Source of the DNA: DASQZK01 sp963732905
GTDB lineage: Bacteria; Bacteroidota; Bacteroidia; Bacteroidales; GCA-2748055
Reading direction: 5' to 3'
DNA: 64,000 nucleotides
Assembly: GCA_963732905.1 (NCBI GenBank)
Contig: CAVTBM010000012.1
Location: 1 to 64,000 of the forward strand
Each line of letters starts with the position of its first letter. Position 1 is the first letter of the stretch. A program made the translations under genes and the position numbers. Shown here piece after piece: positions 8,738 through 17,838 of this stretch. The notes below the pieces were generated by a model. It was not told where the DNA came from, made no database searches, and was given only the letters and a program-made list of their open reading frames with translations.

Positions 8738-8755
8738 CGCCTCGAAAATTGGAAA

Positions 8756-8836
8756 ATGAAAGCTGGGGCCGAAAAATGCTTACTGATTGATAGCAGCAAA
8801 GTTCCGGTTTGGCAGAGAATCCTAAATATCATTTAA
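8756..8836 (+). other. Possible 26-codon leader ORF before hppA
   Basis: An ATG at 8756 opens a 26-codon frame ending in TAA at 8834-8836, inside the predicted hppA leader and 36 bases before the hppA start. It begins MKAGAEKCLLIDSSKV. There is no good Shine-Dalgarno sequence, and a frame of this length arises easily by chance. Confidence 0.2.
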
Positions 8837-8872
8837 TAAAGTAACTACTAAACAAATAAAAGGAGAAGTCTA

Positions 8873-11203
8873 ATGGAACCACTTAATGTACTTCAGGTGG
8901 CAAGCGTCAATGCAACACAGCAGGAATTCTGGTTAATCCCGTTTTCGGCGATCCTTGCGCTTGTATTTGCCTGGTTTTTCTTCAAAAATATGATGAAGAA
9001 TTCTGAGGGTAATGATAAAATGAAAGAAATTGCAAAATATGTCAGGGATGGTGCAATGGCTTATCTCAGGAGACAATACACTGTAGTGACCATTGTTTTT
9101 CTGGTATTAATGGTTCTGCTGGCCATTCTGGCGTTTTTTGGTGTTCAGAATCCCTTTGTGCCTATTGCTTTTCTGACCGGAGGTTTCTTTTCAGGACTTT
9201 GCGGTTATCTGGGGATGCGGACAGCCACATTTGCATCCGCCAGAACAGCCCAGGGAGCATCACAATCGTTAAACCGCGGACTTAAGATTGCCTTCCGGAG
9301 TGGTGCTGTAATGGGACTGGTAGTTGTTGGTTTTGGATTGCTTGACATTGCTATATGGTATACAATACTTACCAAGCTTGTCTATACGCCTGAGCATATT
9401 GCAAACGGCCTGACTTTTCTCGGTCTCGATTTTGTTCATGCCGGCATCAGTCAGCATCAGAAAATGGTGGAGATCACCGCTACGATGCTTACCTTTGGAA
9501 TGGGAGCTTCCACCCAGGCCCTCTTCGCACGTGTCGGAGGCGGAATATTTACCAAGGCAGCTGATGTAGGAGCTGATCTGGTTGGTAAAGTGGAAGCGGG
9601 CATTCCCGAAGACGATCCGAGAAATCCTGCAACCATTGCCGATAATGTTGGTGACAATGTAGGTGATGTTGCCGGTATGGGTGCCGACCTTTACGAATCA
9701 TATGCAGGATCAATCCTGGCAACAGCAGCACTGGGTGCCGCTCTTCCCGGACTTACGGCTGAGGAACAGGTCACCAAAATTGTAGCCCCGATGATGGTTG
9801 CTGCTATAGGGATCCTCCTTTCGATCCTGGGTGTTTTCATGGTACGTACTAAAGAAACCGCAACGCAGAAAAACCTATTAAATGCACTTCTGATCGGAAC
9901 CGGCGGAAGTTCAGTGCTCATCCTGGTTGCCATGGCTATAATGGCTTATTTTGATTGGATCACCTGGGGTATTTTCGGAGCTGTCGTATCCGGTCTGCTT
10001 GCCGGTGTGATCATTGGCCAGGGAACAGAATATTTTACCTCCGATGAATATAAACCTACTAGGGGAATTGCCGCGCAGGCCCAACAGGGTCCGGCAACCA
10101 CTATAATTGATGGTATTGCTGTAGGTATGTTCTCAACGTGGATCCCGGTGGTTACAATCGTGTTGGGCATTATTGCCGCTTACGGATTTGCCGGCGGGTT
10201 CAGCGATTTCTCCAACGGCGTGTATGGTATCGGTTTTGCCGCTGTCGGAATGTTGTCCACCCTTGGTATTACACTGGCTACGGATGCTTTCGGTCCTATC
10301 GCTGACAATGCAGGTGGAAATGCCGAAATGTCTAAACTGCCCCATGAAGTTCGTGAAAGAACGGATGCTCTTGATATGCTTGGAAATACAACGGCTGCCA
10401 CCGGTAAAGGCTTTGCCATCGGCTCTGCTGCTCTGACAGCTATGGCACTTCTTGCAGCCTATATGGAAGAGGTTAAGCTCTGGATCGGCAGAATGGCTGG
10501 TGAAGCCGCAGATGGTATCAAGCAGGTTGGTGAAGTTGTATTCTATAACGGTTCAACTCTGCCTGCCGCCGCTGAAGGACATCATGCTGTTTCAATAGCC
10601 GCTGCACATATTGACGATTTCGTTCAGGCATATAATCTTACCCTGTTTAACCCAATGCTTCTGGGTGGCCTTTTTATTGGAGCCATGATGGCATTTGTTT
10701 TTTGTGCCATGACTATGAAAGCTGTCGGACGTGCTGCCGGAGCTATGGTTGACGAAGTAAGACGTCAGTTCAGGGATATCCCGGGAATTATGGAAGGCAC
10801 GGCTACTCCCGAATATGCAAAATGTGTTGCTATATCCACTAAGGGTGCCCAGCGTGAAATGGTTGTTCCTTCACTTCTGGCTATTATCGTACCGGTATTC
10901 ATCGGTGTAACTCTCGGTGTGGCCGGCGTTGTTGGCCTGCTTGTGGGCGGACTTACAGCAGGTTTTACCCTGGCCAGTATGCTGAATAATGCGGGCGGTG
11001 CATGGGATAATGCTAAAAAATATATTGAAAAAGGAAATTATGGCGGCAAAGGTAGTGACGCTCATAAAGCCGGAGTGGTTGGAGATACTGTCGGTGACCC
11101 GTTTAAAGACACATCCGGACCTTCATTGAATATCCTGATCAAACTGATGACAATGGTCTCCGTGGTTATGGCAGGACTTACTGTAGCTGTCGGACTGTTT
11201 TGA
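8873..11203 (+). CDS. hppA: Membrane-bound ion-translocating pyrophosphatase
   Basis: A 776-residue integral membrane protein with about 16 helices that couples pyrophosphate hydrolysis to H+ and/or Na+ export. The substrate-binding motifs are intact: DVGADLVGKVEAGIPEDDPR, NPATIADNVGDNVGDVAGMGADLYESY, DAFGPIADNAGGNAEM and the C-terminal GDTVGDPFKDTSGPSLNIL. Ala508 and Gly511 in NTTAATGK match the K+-dependent class (K+-independent enzymes have Lys and Thr there). The choice between H+ and Na+ cannot be made from these motifs. The start is supported by AAAGGAG at 8859-8865, an unusually good Shine-Dalgarno for this window. Monocistronic. Confidence 0.97.
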   Translation: MEPLNVLQVASVNATQQEFWLIPFSAILALVFAWFFFKNMMKNSEGNDKMKEIAKYVRDGAMAYLRRQYTVVTIVFLVLMVLLAILAFFGVQNPFVPIAFLTGGFFSGLCGYLGMRTATFASARTAQGASQSLNRGLKIAFRSGAVMGLVVVGFGLLDIAIWYTILTKLVYTPEHIANGLTFLGLDFVHAGISQHQKMVEITATMLTFGMGASTQALFARVGGGIFTKAADVGADLVGKVEAGIPEDDPRNPATIADNVGDNVGDVAGMGADLYESYAGSILATAALGAALPGLTAEEQVTKIVAPMMVAAIGILLSILGVFMVRTKETATQKNLLNALLIGTGGSSVLILVAMAIMAYFDWITWGIFGAVVSGLLAGVIIGQGTEYFTSDEYKPTRGIAAQAQQGPATTIIDGIAVGMFSTWIPVVTIVLGIIAAYGFAGGFSDFSNGVYGIGFAAVGMLSTLGITLATDAFGPIADNAGGNAEMSKLPHEVRERTDALDMLGNTTAATGKGFAIGSAALTAMALLAAYMEEVKLWIGRMAGEAADGIKQVGEVVFYNGSTLPAAAEGHHAVSIAAAHIDDFVQAYNLTLFNPMLLGGLFIGAMMAFVFCAMTMKAVGRAAGAMVDEVRRQFRDIPGIMEGTATPEYAKCVAISTKGAQREMVVPSLLAIIVPVFIGVTLGVAGVVGLLVGGLTAGFTLASMLNNAGGAWDNAKKYIEKGNYGGKGSDAHKAGVVGDTVGDPFKDTSGPSLNILIKLMTMVSVVMAGLTVAVGLF

Positions 11204-11245
11204 TCCGGATAAGTGATTGCATTATTTAGGGATTATATGTTTTTT

Positions 11246-11279
11246 TATGTAAGGGTGTAAGATTTTACACCCTTACATA
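11246..11279. terminator. Hairpin between convergent hppA and corA
   Basis: A perfect 15-bp stem (TATGTAAGGGTGTAA, 11246-11260, with 11265-11279) and a GATT loop, 43 bases after hppA. There is no T-tract after the stem on either strand, so termination is inferred from its position between convergent genes. Confidence 0.6.
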
Positions 11280-11371
11280 TAGAAACGTATAATTTGAAAT
11301 GCCAACTGATTATACTCCGACTTTTAAGACACTCTCAATTTTTCCCATTTCCGATCCACGGACCATGCGGA

Positions 11372-12349
11372 TCAGAACCAGTTCTTCCTTTTCATATAGA
11401 GAAACATAAGAATACTGAGAATGAGAGTTATCAGCCAGAAAGCAGGATATCCCCATTTCCAGGCCAGTTCGGGCATATGTTTAAAGTTCATTCCAAAAAT
11501 GCCGGCCAGAAAGGTGAGCGGAATAAAAATAGTGGCCACGATGGTCAGGGTCTTCATTACCTCGTTCATGTTCCGGCTAAGGTGGGCAAGGTGTAGATCC
11601 ATCATGTCCTTCAGGATCTCACGGTAATTATCTAACGAAGAGATAAGATGATCCAGATGGTCGATGATATCCCGGAAATAGGTAAGGGTTGACTTTCTGA
11701 GCAGTCCGGACGGGTTCGTAAGCAACCGCCCAAGATCTTCCCTCAATGGTACAACAATACGGCGGAAATTGTTAATCTCACGTTTGATATCCAGGATTTC
11801 GGATGAGACTTCCTTTTCTTCACCCTGGAAGGTTTTGGTGTCCATCTCATCAAGTTCCTCACGGATGACATTGGAAATATTCAGGTATTCATCTACCGTG
11901 AAATCCACCAGACGGTAGAACAGGTGGTCGGCTTTCATGTTCCGCAGATTACCAATGCCCTTTAATATTCTATCCTTAACATTGACAAGGACAGGATTGC
12001 TGGTTCCTTCATAAAAGGATAGTACGTAACGATCTATGAGCAGGAGAGAAAGATGAAAAATCTCTGTTCCGTTCTCCCGTGTGTATTCCATGTATTTGAT
12101 AGTGAGAAAATAATAATCTTCGAAAGCTTCGAATTTAGGAAGATGTGTGGTATTCAGGATGTCTTCAACCGTTAAAGGATGAATACCGAAATGTTCCCCC
12201 AGTTTGTTGATCATGGCAACATCCGAGATCGAGGTATTGATCCATACGATGTTTTCGTCTCCGGCTACCGGGATATTTGTGACCGGATCTGTCTCAGAGA
12301 GCTGTAAATGAACAGCATCGAGCTTGTTGTAATGTAAAATATCAGTCAT
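11372..12349 (-). CDS. corA: CorA-family magnesium/cobalt transporter
   Basis: 325 residues. The cytoplasmic N-terminal two thirds (starting with LSETDPVTNIPVAGDENIVWINTS) form the CorA alpha/beta and long-helix funnel; two membrane helices follow near residues 265-285 and 297-317. The signature GMN is present in FLAGIFGMNFKHMPE at the end of the first helix, followed by a basic C-terminus (YMKRKNWF). The family forms pentameric channels for Mg2+, sometimes Co2+ or Ni2+. It is transcribed alone, convergent with hppA. No promoter is clear upstream. Confidence 0.95.
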   Translation of the reverse strand: MTDILHYNKLDAVHLQLSETDPVTNIPVAGDENIVWINTSISDVAMINKLGEHFGIHPLTVEDILNTTHLPKFEAFEDYYFLTIKYMEYTRENGTEIFHLSLLLIDRYVLSFYEGTSNPVLVNVKDRILKGIGNLRNMKADHLFYRLVDFTVDEYLNISNVIREELDEMDTKTFQGEEKEVSSEILDIKREINNFRRIVVPLREDLGRLLTNPSGLLRKSTLTYFRDIIDHLDHLISSLDNYREILKDMMDLHLAHLSRNMNEVMKTLTIVATIFIPLTFLAGIFGMNFKHMPELAWKWGYPAFWLITLILSILMFLYMKRKNWF

Positions 12350-12485
12350 ACAGGCCGGATAAGAAGTTAATAAGAAACATACCGCAGGTGAATATCTGGA
12401 TGATGATGGCAGAGTATGAAATTGTGAATTTAGAATACATCATCAACAGCAAATACAACTTCCTTGTGCATTGTATAAAAACAAT

Positions 12486-12513
12486 AAGCCGGAATTGTTC
12501 ATTTTTCCGGCTT
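12486..12513 (-). terminator. Hairpin after the MuiA-family gene
   Basis: A 9-bp stem AAGCCGGAA/TTCCGGCTT with a 10-base loop, 22 bases after the stop of the minus-strand gene at 12536. On the minus strand ATTGTTTTTA follows, a moderate T-tract. Confidence 0.6.
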
Positions 12514-12535
12514 TAATATATGGATGTTGTCAGCA

Positions 12536-14170
12536 TCAGAACGATATTTTCCTGTCTTTGGGGTATTTTACCGCATAGCCCAGGGTCAGTTTTTGCGTCT
12601 CACCGGGTTTCACCGTCAGGGACCATTCTATAATGCCGGTTTTGTCGTCAAGCTTTCCGTTGGAAAGATTGGTTGCAGTGACGGTAATGTCCTTGTTTTT
12701 CGAAACCGGGATCTGGTCTTTTACCAGGATATTCACAGGTATTTTTTTAGTGTTCCGGATGGAAATCTCGAAAGAACGACTTTCAATACGGTTACCCCCG
12801 ATAAACTGATTGCTCGTATAGTCCTTTTGTTTTTCCCTTTTGATCACGATGCTCTGGTCACGGCCGAGGGAAATATTCAGAGTGTCCTTAACGCTACGGA
12901 CATCCAGCATCGATTTACCGATATAGGTATTTTCAAAATAAATGCTGGCCTCACCCGGAAGAAGATCGTACTGTTCCCAGTTATAAATGCCGGCCACCAG
13001 AAAAGCTTCATTGTCCAGTGCAGGAACCGTCTGATAAGTATAACTGGCCGGAAGCGACAGGCGCATCATGTCGATACTCTTTGGCTTGCCAACAGATGCA
13101 ATGGTATACGGCACATCAATATTAAATTCGATGCTGGTTGTCCGTTCCGAGGTAATTGTGCCTACCATTAAGGCTTCCGGCAGTTCGCCAGGGGTTTCAT
13201 CTTTCACCCGGGACATATTCATTTCGGCAGCAGCCGGAGCTGCCTTCTGTGCACTCATTGCGTAACCTCTTACATTCAGGGAGGTCTCAGACTGAAAGTC
13301 AACATACCATGGGAAGAGTACCGGTATATTACCTGACCGGTCGGGAGTGGCATTTGAAAAACTGAGCAATACTTTATTCCATTCCACACCGGTGGTCTGG
13401 TATACATTAGCTTTATACACAAGTTCTGCCGGCTCTTCCAGGTTGTCCACCCTGAGATCATAGGAGGGATACCAGCCGGCATTGTTTACAAGGTAATTTA
13501 TGGTGAAAACTGCTTCGGTTTGTGCATCAGCTTTGACCGTGATTTCCAGCACACCCGAAGGGAGTTCTTTTACCGACTGGAGTTGGTTGATTTCCTGTTG
13601 AACTTTCGCCTGTTCATCCTTCAGTTTTGCGATTGACCGCGTCTTCTCGAGGATCCCCTCTCTGATTTGCTGCATATTGGTCGAATAGAAATCATACAGG
13701 GATTTGAAATTTCCGGCATCCAGGCTCTGGTCCTTTCCGCCAATAACTTTATTGGAGGTAAGGAAGGATTCCTTTTCGTTCAGCAGGTCCAGATGCATCT
13801 GTTCATCACCGAGCTTGTCCGTTAACGTGCGGAGCTGAGTACGGAGAGAATTCATTTTCTCCGTTTCGGCCAGGTTTTTCATGAAATTTTTCTCACTGCT
13901 GACAGACAGGATGGTAAATTTCCCCTTCCCTTTCACCCTCACACTTTGTTCATTGATATAGGGCGACAATCCTGAAACAGTCAGAATAGTTTCTCCGGAT
14001 GTCAGCGATGTTCGGGCATCACGTGTTACCAGTGCCCCGTTGGGGTAAACAATGACCCGGGATATTTCCGTCTTCAGGATGTTCTCCTCAGCAGCAGCCC
14101 TGACATTTACACTATGGACTGCTATTAGGCTCAGAATAATGAGCTGAAACAGATTAACTGATTTTTTCAC
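12536..14170 (-). CDS. MuiA-family (DUF4140/DUF4139) secreted protein
   Basis: 544 residues with a signal peptide (hydrophobic LFQLIILSLIAVHSVNVRA). Residues ~37-137 match the DUF4140 N-terminal domain (ISRVIVYPNGALVTRDARTSL, NEQSVRVKGKG), then a helical coiled-coil stretch at ~140-200, then DUF4139 (NYLVNNAGWYPSYDLRVDN, GVEWNKVLLSFSNATP) to the C-terminal TQKLTLGYAVKYP. These proteins are called mucoidy inhibitor A after a Rhizobium gene, but their biochemical function is not established. The N-terminal stop-transfer pattern suggests export to the periplasm. A hairpin terminator follows it, and a promoter pair lies upstream at 14240-14270. Confidence 0.9.
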   Translation of the reverse strand: MKKSVNLFQLIILSLIAVHSVNVRAAAEENILKTEISRVIVYPNGALVTRDARTSLTSGETILTVSGLSPYINEQSVRVKGKGKFTILSVSSEKNFMKNLAETEKMNSLRTQLRTLTDKLGDEQMHLDLLNEKESFLTSNKVIGGKDQSLDAGNFKSLYDFYSTNMQQIREGILEKTRSIAKLKDEQAKVQQEINQLQSVKELPSGVLEITVKADAQTEAVFTINYLVNNAGWYPSYDLRVDNLEEPAELVYKANVYQTTGVEWNKVLLSFSNATPDRSGNIPVLFPWYVDFQSETSLNVRGYAMSAQKAAPAAAEMNMSRVKDETPGELPEALMVGTITSERTTSIEFNIDVPYTIASVGKPKSIDMMRLSLPASYTYQTVPALDNEAFLVAGIYNWEQYDLLPGEASIYFENTYIGKSMLDVRSVKDTLNISLGRDQSIVIKREKQKDYTSNQFIGGNRIESRSFEISIRNTKKIPVNILVKDQIPVSKNKDITVTATNLSNGKLDDKTGIIEWSLTVKPGETQKLTLGYAVKYPKDRKISF

Positions 14171-14239
14171 TGTGATAATTTTAAGGTTAAGGATCCTTTA
14201 CTGTGTCGCACAACCGGAAAACCATCATTCGGGCTGTTG

Positions 14240-14270
14240 CAAAATCAAATGACTAAAAAAGGAGAACAAA
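14240..14270 (-). promoter_or_regulatory. Promoter candidate for the MuiA-family gene
   Basis: On the minus strand TTTG (14267-14270), a 19-base spacer and TGATTTTG (14240-14247), one mismatch from TAnnTTTG. It lies about 70 bases before the ATG. It overlaps the last bases of the gap after lpxH. Confidence 0.4.
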
Positions 14271-14292
14271 TATTATGCCTCGAATTTCACCT

Positions 14293-15057
14293 TTACTTAC
14301 TCAGGTAATTCAGGAGTTTTACATCTTGGCCATCGTATTCCGCAAATGTGAAATTCACGAACCAGTCGCCGAGGTATATTACCCTGGAATTATTCTCCAA
14401 CGGCCGGTCGAGAGGGATATGCCTGTGACCATATATGAAAAAATCGAAATGTTCACGCGCCAGGATATTTCTGGAATGCATGATCAGGTGTTCTTTTTCC
14501 TCTCCCAGAAACTCAACAAAATTGCCTTTTGAAAAACGGCTGTGTTTAGACCAGCGATGGGCAAAACCTGTTGTACTGTTAGGGTGTATGCGTGCATAAA
14601 GCCACTGGAGGACTTTGCTTGTGAAGATGCCTTTCAGAATCTTGTATGACCACTGGTCGGGTCCAAGTCCGTCACCATGGGCAAGGTAAAATTTCCGGCC
14701 GTCGATTTCAAGCTTTTGAGGCTCGTGATAAACGGTGATACCGGTTTCTGCAGGCAGGTAATCAAAAACCCAGACATCGTGGTTCCCGGTAAAATAGTAT
14801 ACGGGAATTCCGCTGTCGGTTATTTCAGCTAATTTCCCGAGAAACCTTACAAAACCCCTGGGTACAACCTTTTTGTATTCGAACCAGTAATCAAAAATGT
14901 CACCCATGAGATAAATAGCCTGGGCATCGGCTTTCACCTCATCGAGCCATCTCACCAGGAGTTTTTCGCGTTCAAGGCTTCTTTGATAAGGAGGAAGACC
15001 AAGATGTGCATCCGAGACAAAATAGATCTTTTTTCCCTTTTTGAGAATTTCCGGCAT
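14293..15057 (-). CDS. lpxH: UDP-2,3-diacylglucosamine diphosphatase (LpxH family)
   Basis: 254 residues of a calcineurin-like metallophosphoesterase. Metal-binding motifs are SDAHLG (D16, H18), MGDIFDYW (D53), TGNHD (N91, H92), LAHGDG (H126) and YGHRHIP near the C-terminus. The size and the GDIFDYWFEYK signature match LpxH, which cleaves UDP-2,3-diacylglucosamine to lipid X on the inner face of the cytoplasmic membrane in lipid A synthesis. Its ATG overlaps the TAA of the preceding gene by one base (TAATG), indicating translational coupling with the two thioredoxin-like lipoprotein genes. A related phosphoesterase of other specificity is a minor alternative. Confidence 0.9.
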   Translation of the reverse strand: MPEILKKGKKIYFVSDAHLGLPPYQRSLEREKLLVRWLDEVKADAQAIYLMGDIFDYWFEYKKVVPRGFVRFLGKLAEITDSGIPVYYFTGNHDVWVFDYLPAETGITVYHEPQKLEIDGRKFYLAHGDGLGPDQWSYKILKGIFTSKVLQWLYARIHPNSTTGFAHRWSKHSRFSKGNFVEFLGEEKEHLIMHSRNILAREHFDFFIYGHRHIPLDRPLENNSRVIYLGDWFVNFTFAEYDGQDVKLLNYLSK

Positions 15058-16214
15058 TATTTAAGCATATTATCAAGCCATTTTTGAAGTTCCTTTCCGT
15101 AAATATCACGGGCCACTACTTCGCCCTTACTGTTGAGGAGAAAACTTGTAGGCACCTTATTCACATTGTAAATAGTAGTGGCACTTGATTCAGGAAAGCT
15201 TAACTCCGATACATTGATCCAGGTCAGTTCATCATATCTGACGGCCTGACGCCATTTTGATTTGTTGTTATCCAGAGAGACGGCATATATTTCGAAGCCC
15301 TTATCCTTATTTTTCTCGTAAATACTTTTCAGGGCAAGGTTCTGCTGTCGGGAGGGCGCAGAAGTAGAAGCCCAGAAATATAACAGAACGGTTTTGCCTT
15401 TCAGCGTGGAAAGGGCAATGGTGTCTCCGTCCAGATCCGGTATCCTGAGGTCGGGCAGGCCGTAGCTGGCATCTTTGAGTTTCTTCTGGAGTTCGACGGC
15501 CGTGTAATACTTCTGTTCCGTTTTCCTGGCATCACTGACGAAGGATTTTACAAGCGGGGCGTCGGGATAGCTGTTGGACAGGGAATCAGCCACGATTTTC
15601 ATGTACTGAATATCACGGGTCTCCCCAAGTACATACTGACCGGGACTTATGGTCTGATAAACGGCATATATGCTGGCCAGTGAATTAAGATGCTCGATGA
15701 TAAACTGAATGGAAAAATTCCGTTGTTCATTGATTATAGCTTTACGCTGATTGATGTAATCGCTGGCCTGATCTTCCGTGACATTCGAAAGAGAGTCGTA
15801 TCTGGTGTCGAGTTTTGTCAGCCTGTCGCGGGTATCGTTAATTTTTTCGATAAGTTGCCTGAGAAATTCAGATTCTTTTGAACCGGAGACGGAGTACTCG
15901 CGATTCATTTCTTTATACTCAGCCTGAACAGAAACCTTTTCCCCGGGAGACAGGATCAGGTTGATCAGTTTGCCTTTTTCGTTCCTTAACAAATATATGC
16001 CGGGGTTTTCCAGGTGAATTCTGAATTTAAAAGAATCGTTTTTCCTGATCCTCAGCGAATCTATTTTCTCTGGTTTGTCGATGTTCAGATAATCAAGATA
16101 CAGGAATTTTCTGGACCCGTTTGTCAGGCTCCCCTTAATGACCGTATTTGGTCTTTTTCCGCAGGAAGTCATAAAAAATACGAACAGAACAGAAAATAGC
16201 AGGTATTTTCTCAT
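15057..16214 (-). CDS. TlpA/DUF4369-type lipoprotein lacking the catalytic cysteines
   Basis: 385 residues. A lipobox (VFFMTSC, Cys18) makes it a lipoprotein. Residues ~22-110 form a DUF4369 beta domain, residues ~115-245 a helical linker and residues ~250-385 a thioredoxin fold (LPDLRIPDLDGDTIALSTLKGKTVLLYFWAS). The active-site segment reads WASTSAPSRQQN where the next gene has WASWCPPCRGEN: both redox cysteines are serines (Ser285, Ser288) and Cys18 is the only cysteine. The cis-proline segment survives (NKVPTSFLL). It is probably a non-redox partner or binding protein; disulfide exchange is not possible. It lies 4 bases after its paralogue and overlaps lpxH by one base. Confidence 0.9.
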   Translation of the reverse strand: MRKYLLFSVLFVFFMTSCGKRPNTVIKGSLTNGSRKFLYLDYLNIDKPEKIDSLRIRKNDSFKFRIHLENPGIYLLRNEKGKLINLILSPGEKVSVQAEYKEMNREYSVSGSKESEFLRQLIEKINDTRDRLTKLDTRYDSLSNVTEDQASDYINQRKAIINEQRNFSIQFIIEHLNSLASIYAVYQTISPGQYVLGETRDIQYMKIVADSLSNSYPDAPLVKSFVSDARKTEQKYYTAVELQKKLKDASYGLPDLRIPDLDGDTIALSTLKGKTVLLYFWASTSAPSRQQNLALKSIYEKNKDKGFEIYAVSLDNNKSKWRQAVRYDELTWINVSELSFPESSATTIYNVNKVPTSFLLNSKGEVVARDIYGKELQKWLDNMLK

Positions 16215-16218
16215 GTGG

Positions 16219-17406
16219 TTATTGATTAAATATTTGATTCAGTTTTTGGCTGAGGGCCTCTCCTCTAAGGTTAGCCGCAATAATTTTGCCGTCCCTGTCA
16301 ATGAGGTAATTTGTAGGTATACTGTTGATATTATACAAAGGTACCACCATGGAATTCCAGTATTTAAGATCACTCACGTGGATCCAGTCAAGATGATCAT
16401 CTTTAATGGCCTTAATCCAGCTGGACTTTTCCTTGTCCAGGGATACCTGGTATATTTCAAATCCTTTTGAATGATATTCACGGTAATTTTTTACCAGGTT
16501 GGGGTTCTCACCACGGCAGGGCGGACACCAGGATGCCCAGAAATCAAGGAGTACGACTTTCCCCCTGGTGGAACTGAGCTTAATGTTTTTTCCGCCGGGG
16601 GAAGGGAGGTTGATCTCCGGGGGAGTAACACCGGCAGAGAGCATGCCGGCTACCGGGGCAGAGGTATTGTACTGATTTTTCAGTGTAACCAACTGGTCAT
16701 GGAGTGCCTTGACCGGCTCATTTCCCGGGTAGGCCGCATAGAGGACCGAGTCTGTTTTCAGAAAAAGATCCATGTCATTCACCGGATGAAATACGTAAAA
16801 ACGCGGACCCAGCTGATTTGAAAGTGCTAACAGTGTAATGAGCGATCCCTTGTTATTCTCAATAAATGTTTTTGAAAATTCCCTCAATTCCTCAAAGGCC
16901 TCTTTATATTCTTTGTCGATTTTGAGTTTTAGACTGGCATAATCGGGACTTTTAGTACTGTCGTTGGTGATCGCGGCAAAACCTTCCATCTTACGGAGAA
17001 AATCCTGGGTCTTCTCATTCAGAAGGGTGATCTGATCCAGATCCCGCGAGCCACTCAGGGTAAAATACCTGAAATCATAATAATTACCTTCGACATTCAC
17101 CGTATCGTTTCCTCCGTCAACGAAGGTTATCCCCTTCCCGTCCTCATTTCTCAGAGCATAAAATCCGGGTGCATCAACTTTTACCCTGGTGCTGAAAGTA
17201 TCGTCTTTGCCTATTTTTAATGTGTCAATCGTGATAAACCGGTCAGATACGATCGACTGCAAGTAAAGGTCGTGATTTTTTCCCTGTTCGAATTTACCCC
17301 TGATTAGGGACGTGTTTTTCAGCCCTGCAGAATCCTTCCCGGGCCGGGATTGGCTGCAAGAAAAGGCCAGTAATATCATCGGGATCAATCCTGTTATTTT
17401 TTTCAT
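16219..17406 (-). CDS. TlpA-like thiol-disulfide oxidoreductase lipoprotein (DUF4369)
   Basis: 395 residues with lipobox LLAFSC (Cys17), an N-terminal DUF4369 domain (residues ~32-115), a helical linker and a C-terminal AhpC/TSA-thioredoxin domain (~262-395). The active site is complete: LLDFWASWCPPCRGENPNL with Cys294 and Cys297, and a cis-Pro in INSIPTNYLIDRDG. Such proteins reduce or isomerise disulfides in the periplasm, for example during cytochrome c maturation; the substrate here is unknown. First gene of a three-gene operon with its cysteine-less paralogue and lpxH. The 432 bases upstream show a CCCG/CGGG hairpin near 17445-17458 but no promoter that I can call on this strand. Confidence 0.93.
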   Translation of the reverse strand: MKKITGLIPMILLAFSCSQSRPGKDSAGLKNTSLIRGKFEQGKNHDLYLQSIVSDRFITIDTLKIGKDDTFSTRVKVDAPGFYALRNEDGKGITFVDGGNDTVNVEGNYYDFRYFTLSGSRDLDQITLLNEKTQDFLRKMEGFAAITNDSTKSPDYASLKLKIDKEYKEAFEELREFSKTFIENNKGSLITLLALSNQLGPRFYVFHPVNDMDLFLKTDSVLYAAYPGNEPVKALHDQLVTLKNQYNTSAPVAGMLSAGVTPPEINLPSPGGKNIKLSSTRGKVVLLDFWASWCPPCRGENPNLVKNYREYHSKGFEIYQVSLDKEKSSWIKAIKDDHLDWIHVSDLKYWNSMVVPLYNINSIPTNYLIDRDGKIIAANLRGEALSQKLNQIFNQ

Positions 17407-17838
17407 TCTATCCTAATTTTAATTCTAGAGGCAGCATATCTTGTCCCGTTCATGCGGGAGAATCATACATGATCGATAATTATAATGTAACTTTTTGCTC
17501 CGCTGAGATCGAAGGCTCGGTTGCGCTGTCATCAATCATGTGGGTTTCATTTTACTTTTAATTCAGATTGCTAATTTATTTAAAATATCCGGAACTCACG
17601 AAGGTGAATTATTCTAAGGATTAGAATGAACGAATTGTTCTTTGTATTTGTTTCCTCTTGGGTATAATTAATTTAGCATTTAATTATTGTAAACATAATG
17701 ATTACTATTGCTAAAACTTTGATTTTGAAAAAATAAAGTCTGAACTTTGCTGCAGATAAGATTTATCTTCTTCACATAGTTAACAACTTATATTTCAAAG
17801 GATTAATTATTTCCCTCCTTTTTTAATTATTATTTACG
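17407..17838. other. Divergent intergenic region upstream of the glycogen operon
   Basis: 432 bases between the divergent lipoprotein and debranching-enzyme genes. It is AT-rich and contains no convincing ORF. It holds a short hairpin (TCCCG 17444-17448 / CGGGA 17455-17459) and, 90 bases before the plus-strand gene, the promoter candidate listed separately. No operator is recognised. Confidence 0.5.
17718..17749 (+). promoter_or_regulatory. Promoter candidate for the glycogen operon
   Basis: TTTG (17718-17721), a 20-base spacer and GAACTTTG (17742-17749), one mismatch from TAnnTTTG. It lies about 90 bases before the start of the debranching-enzyme gene. Confidence 0.45.

Noticed and set aside
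8756..8836. The leader ORF before hppA as a certain gene
   Set aside because: Only 26 codons with no Shine-Dalgarno; listed at low confidence rather than as a gene.
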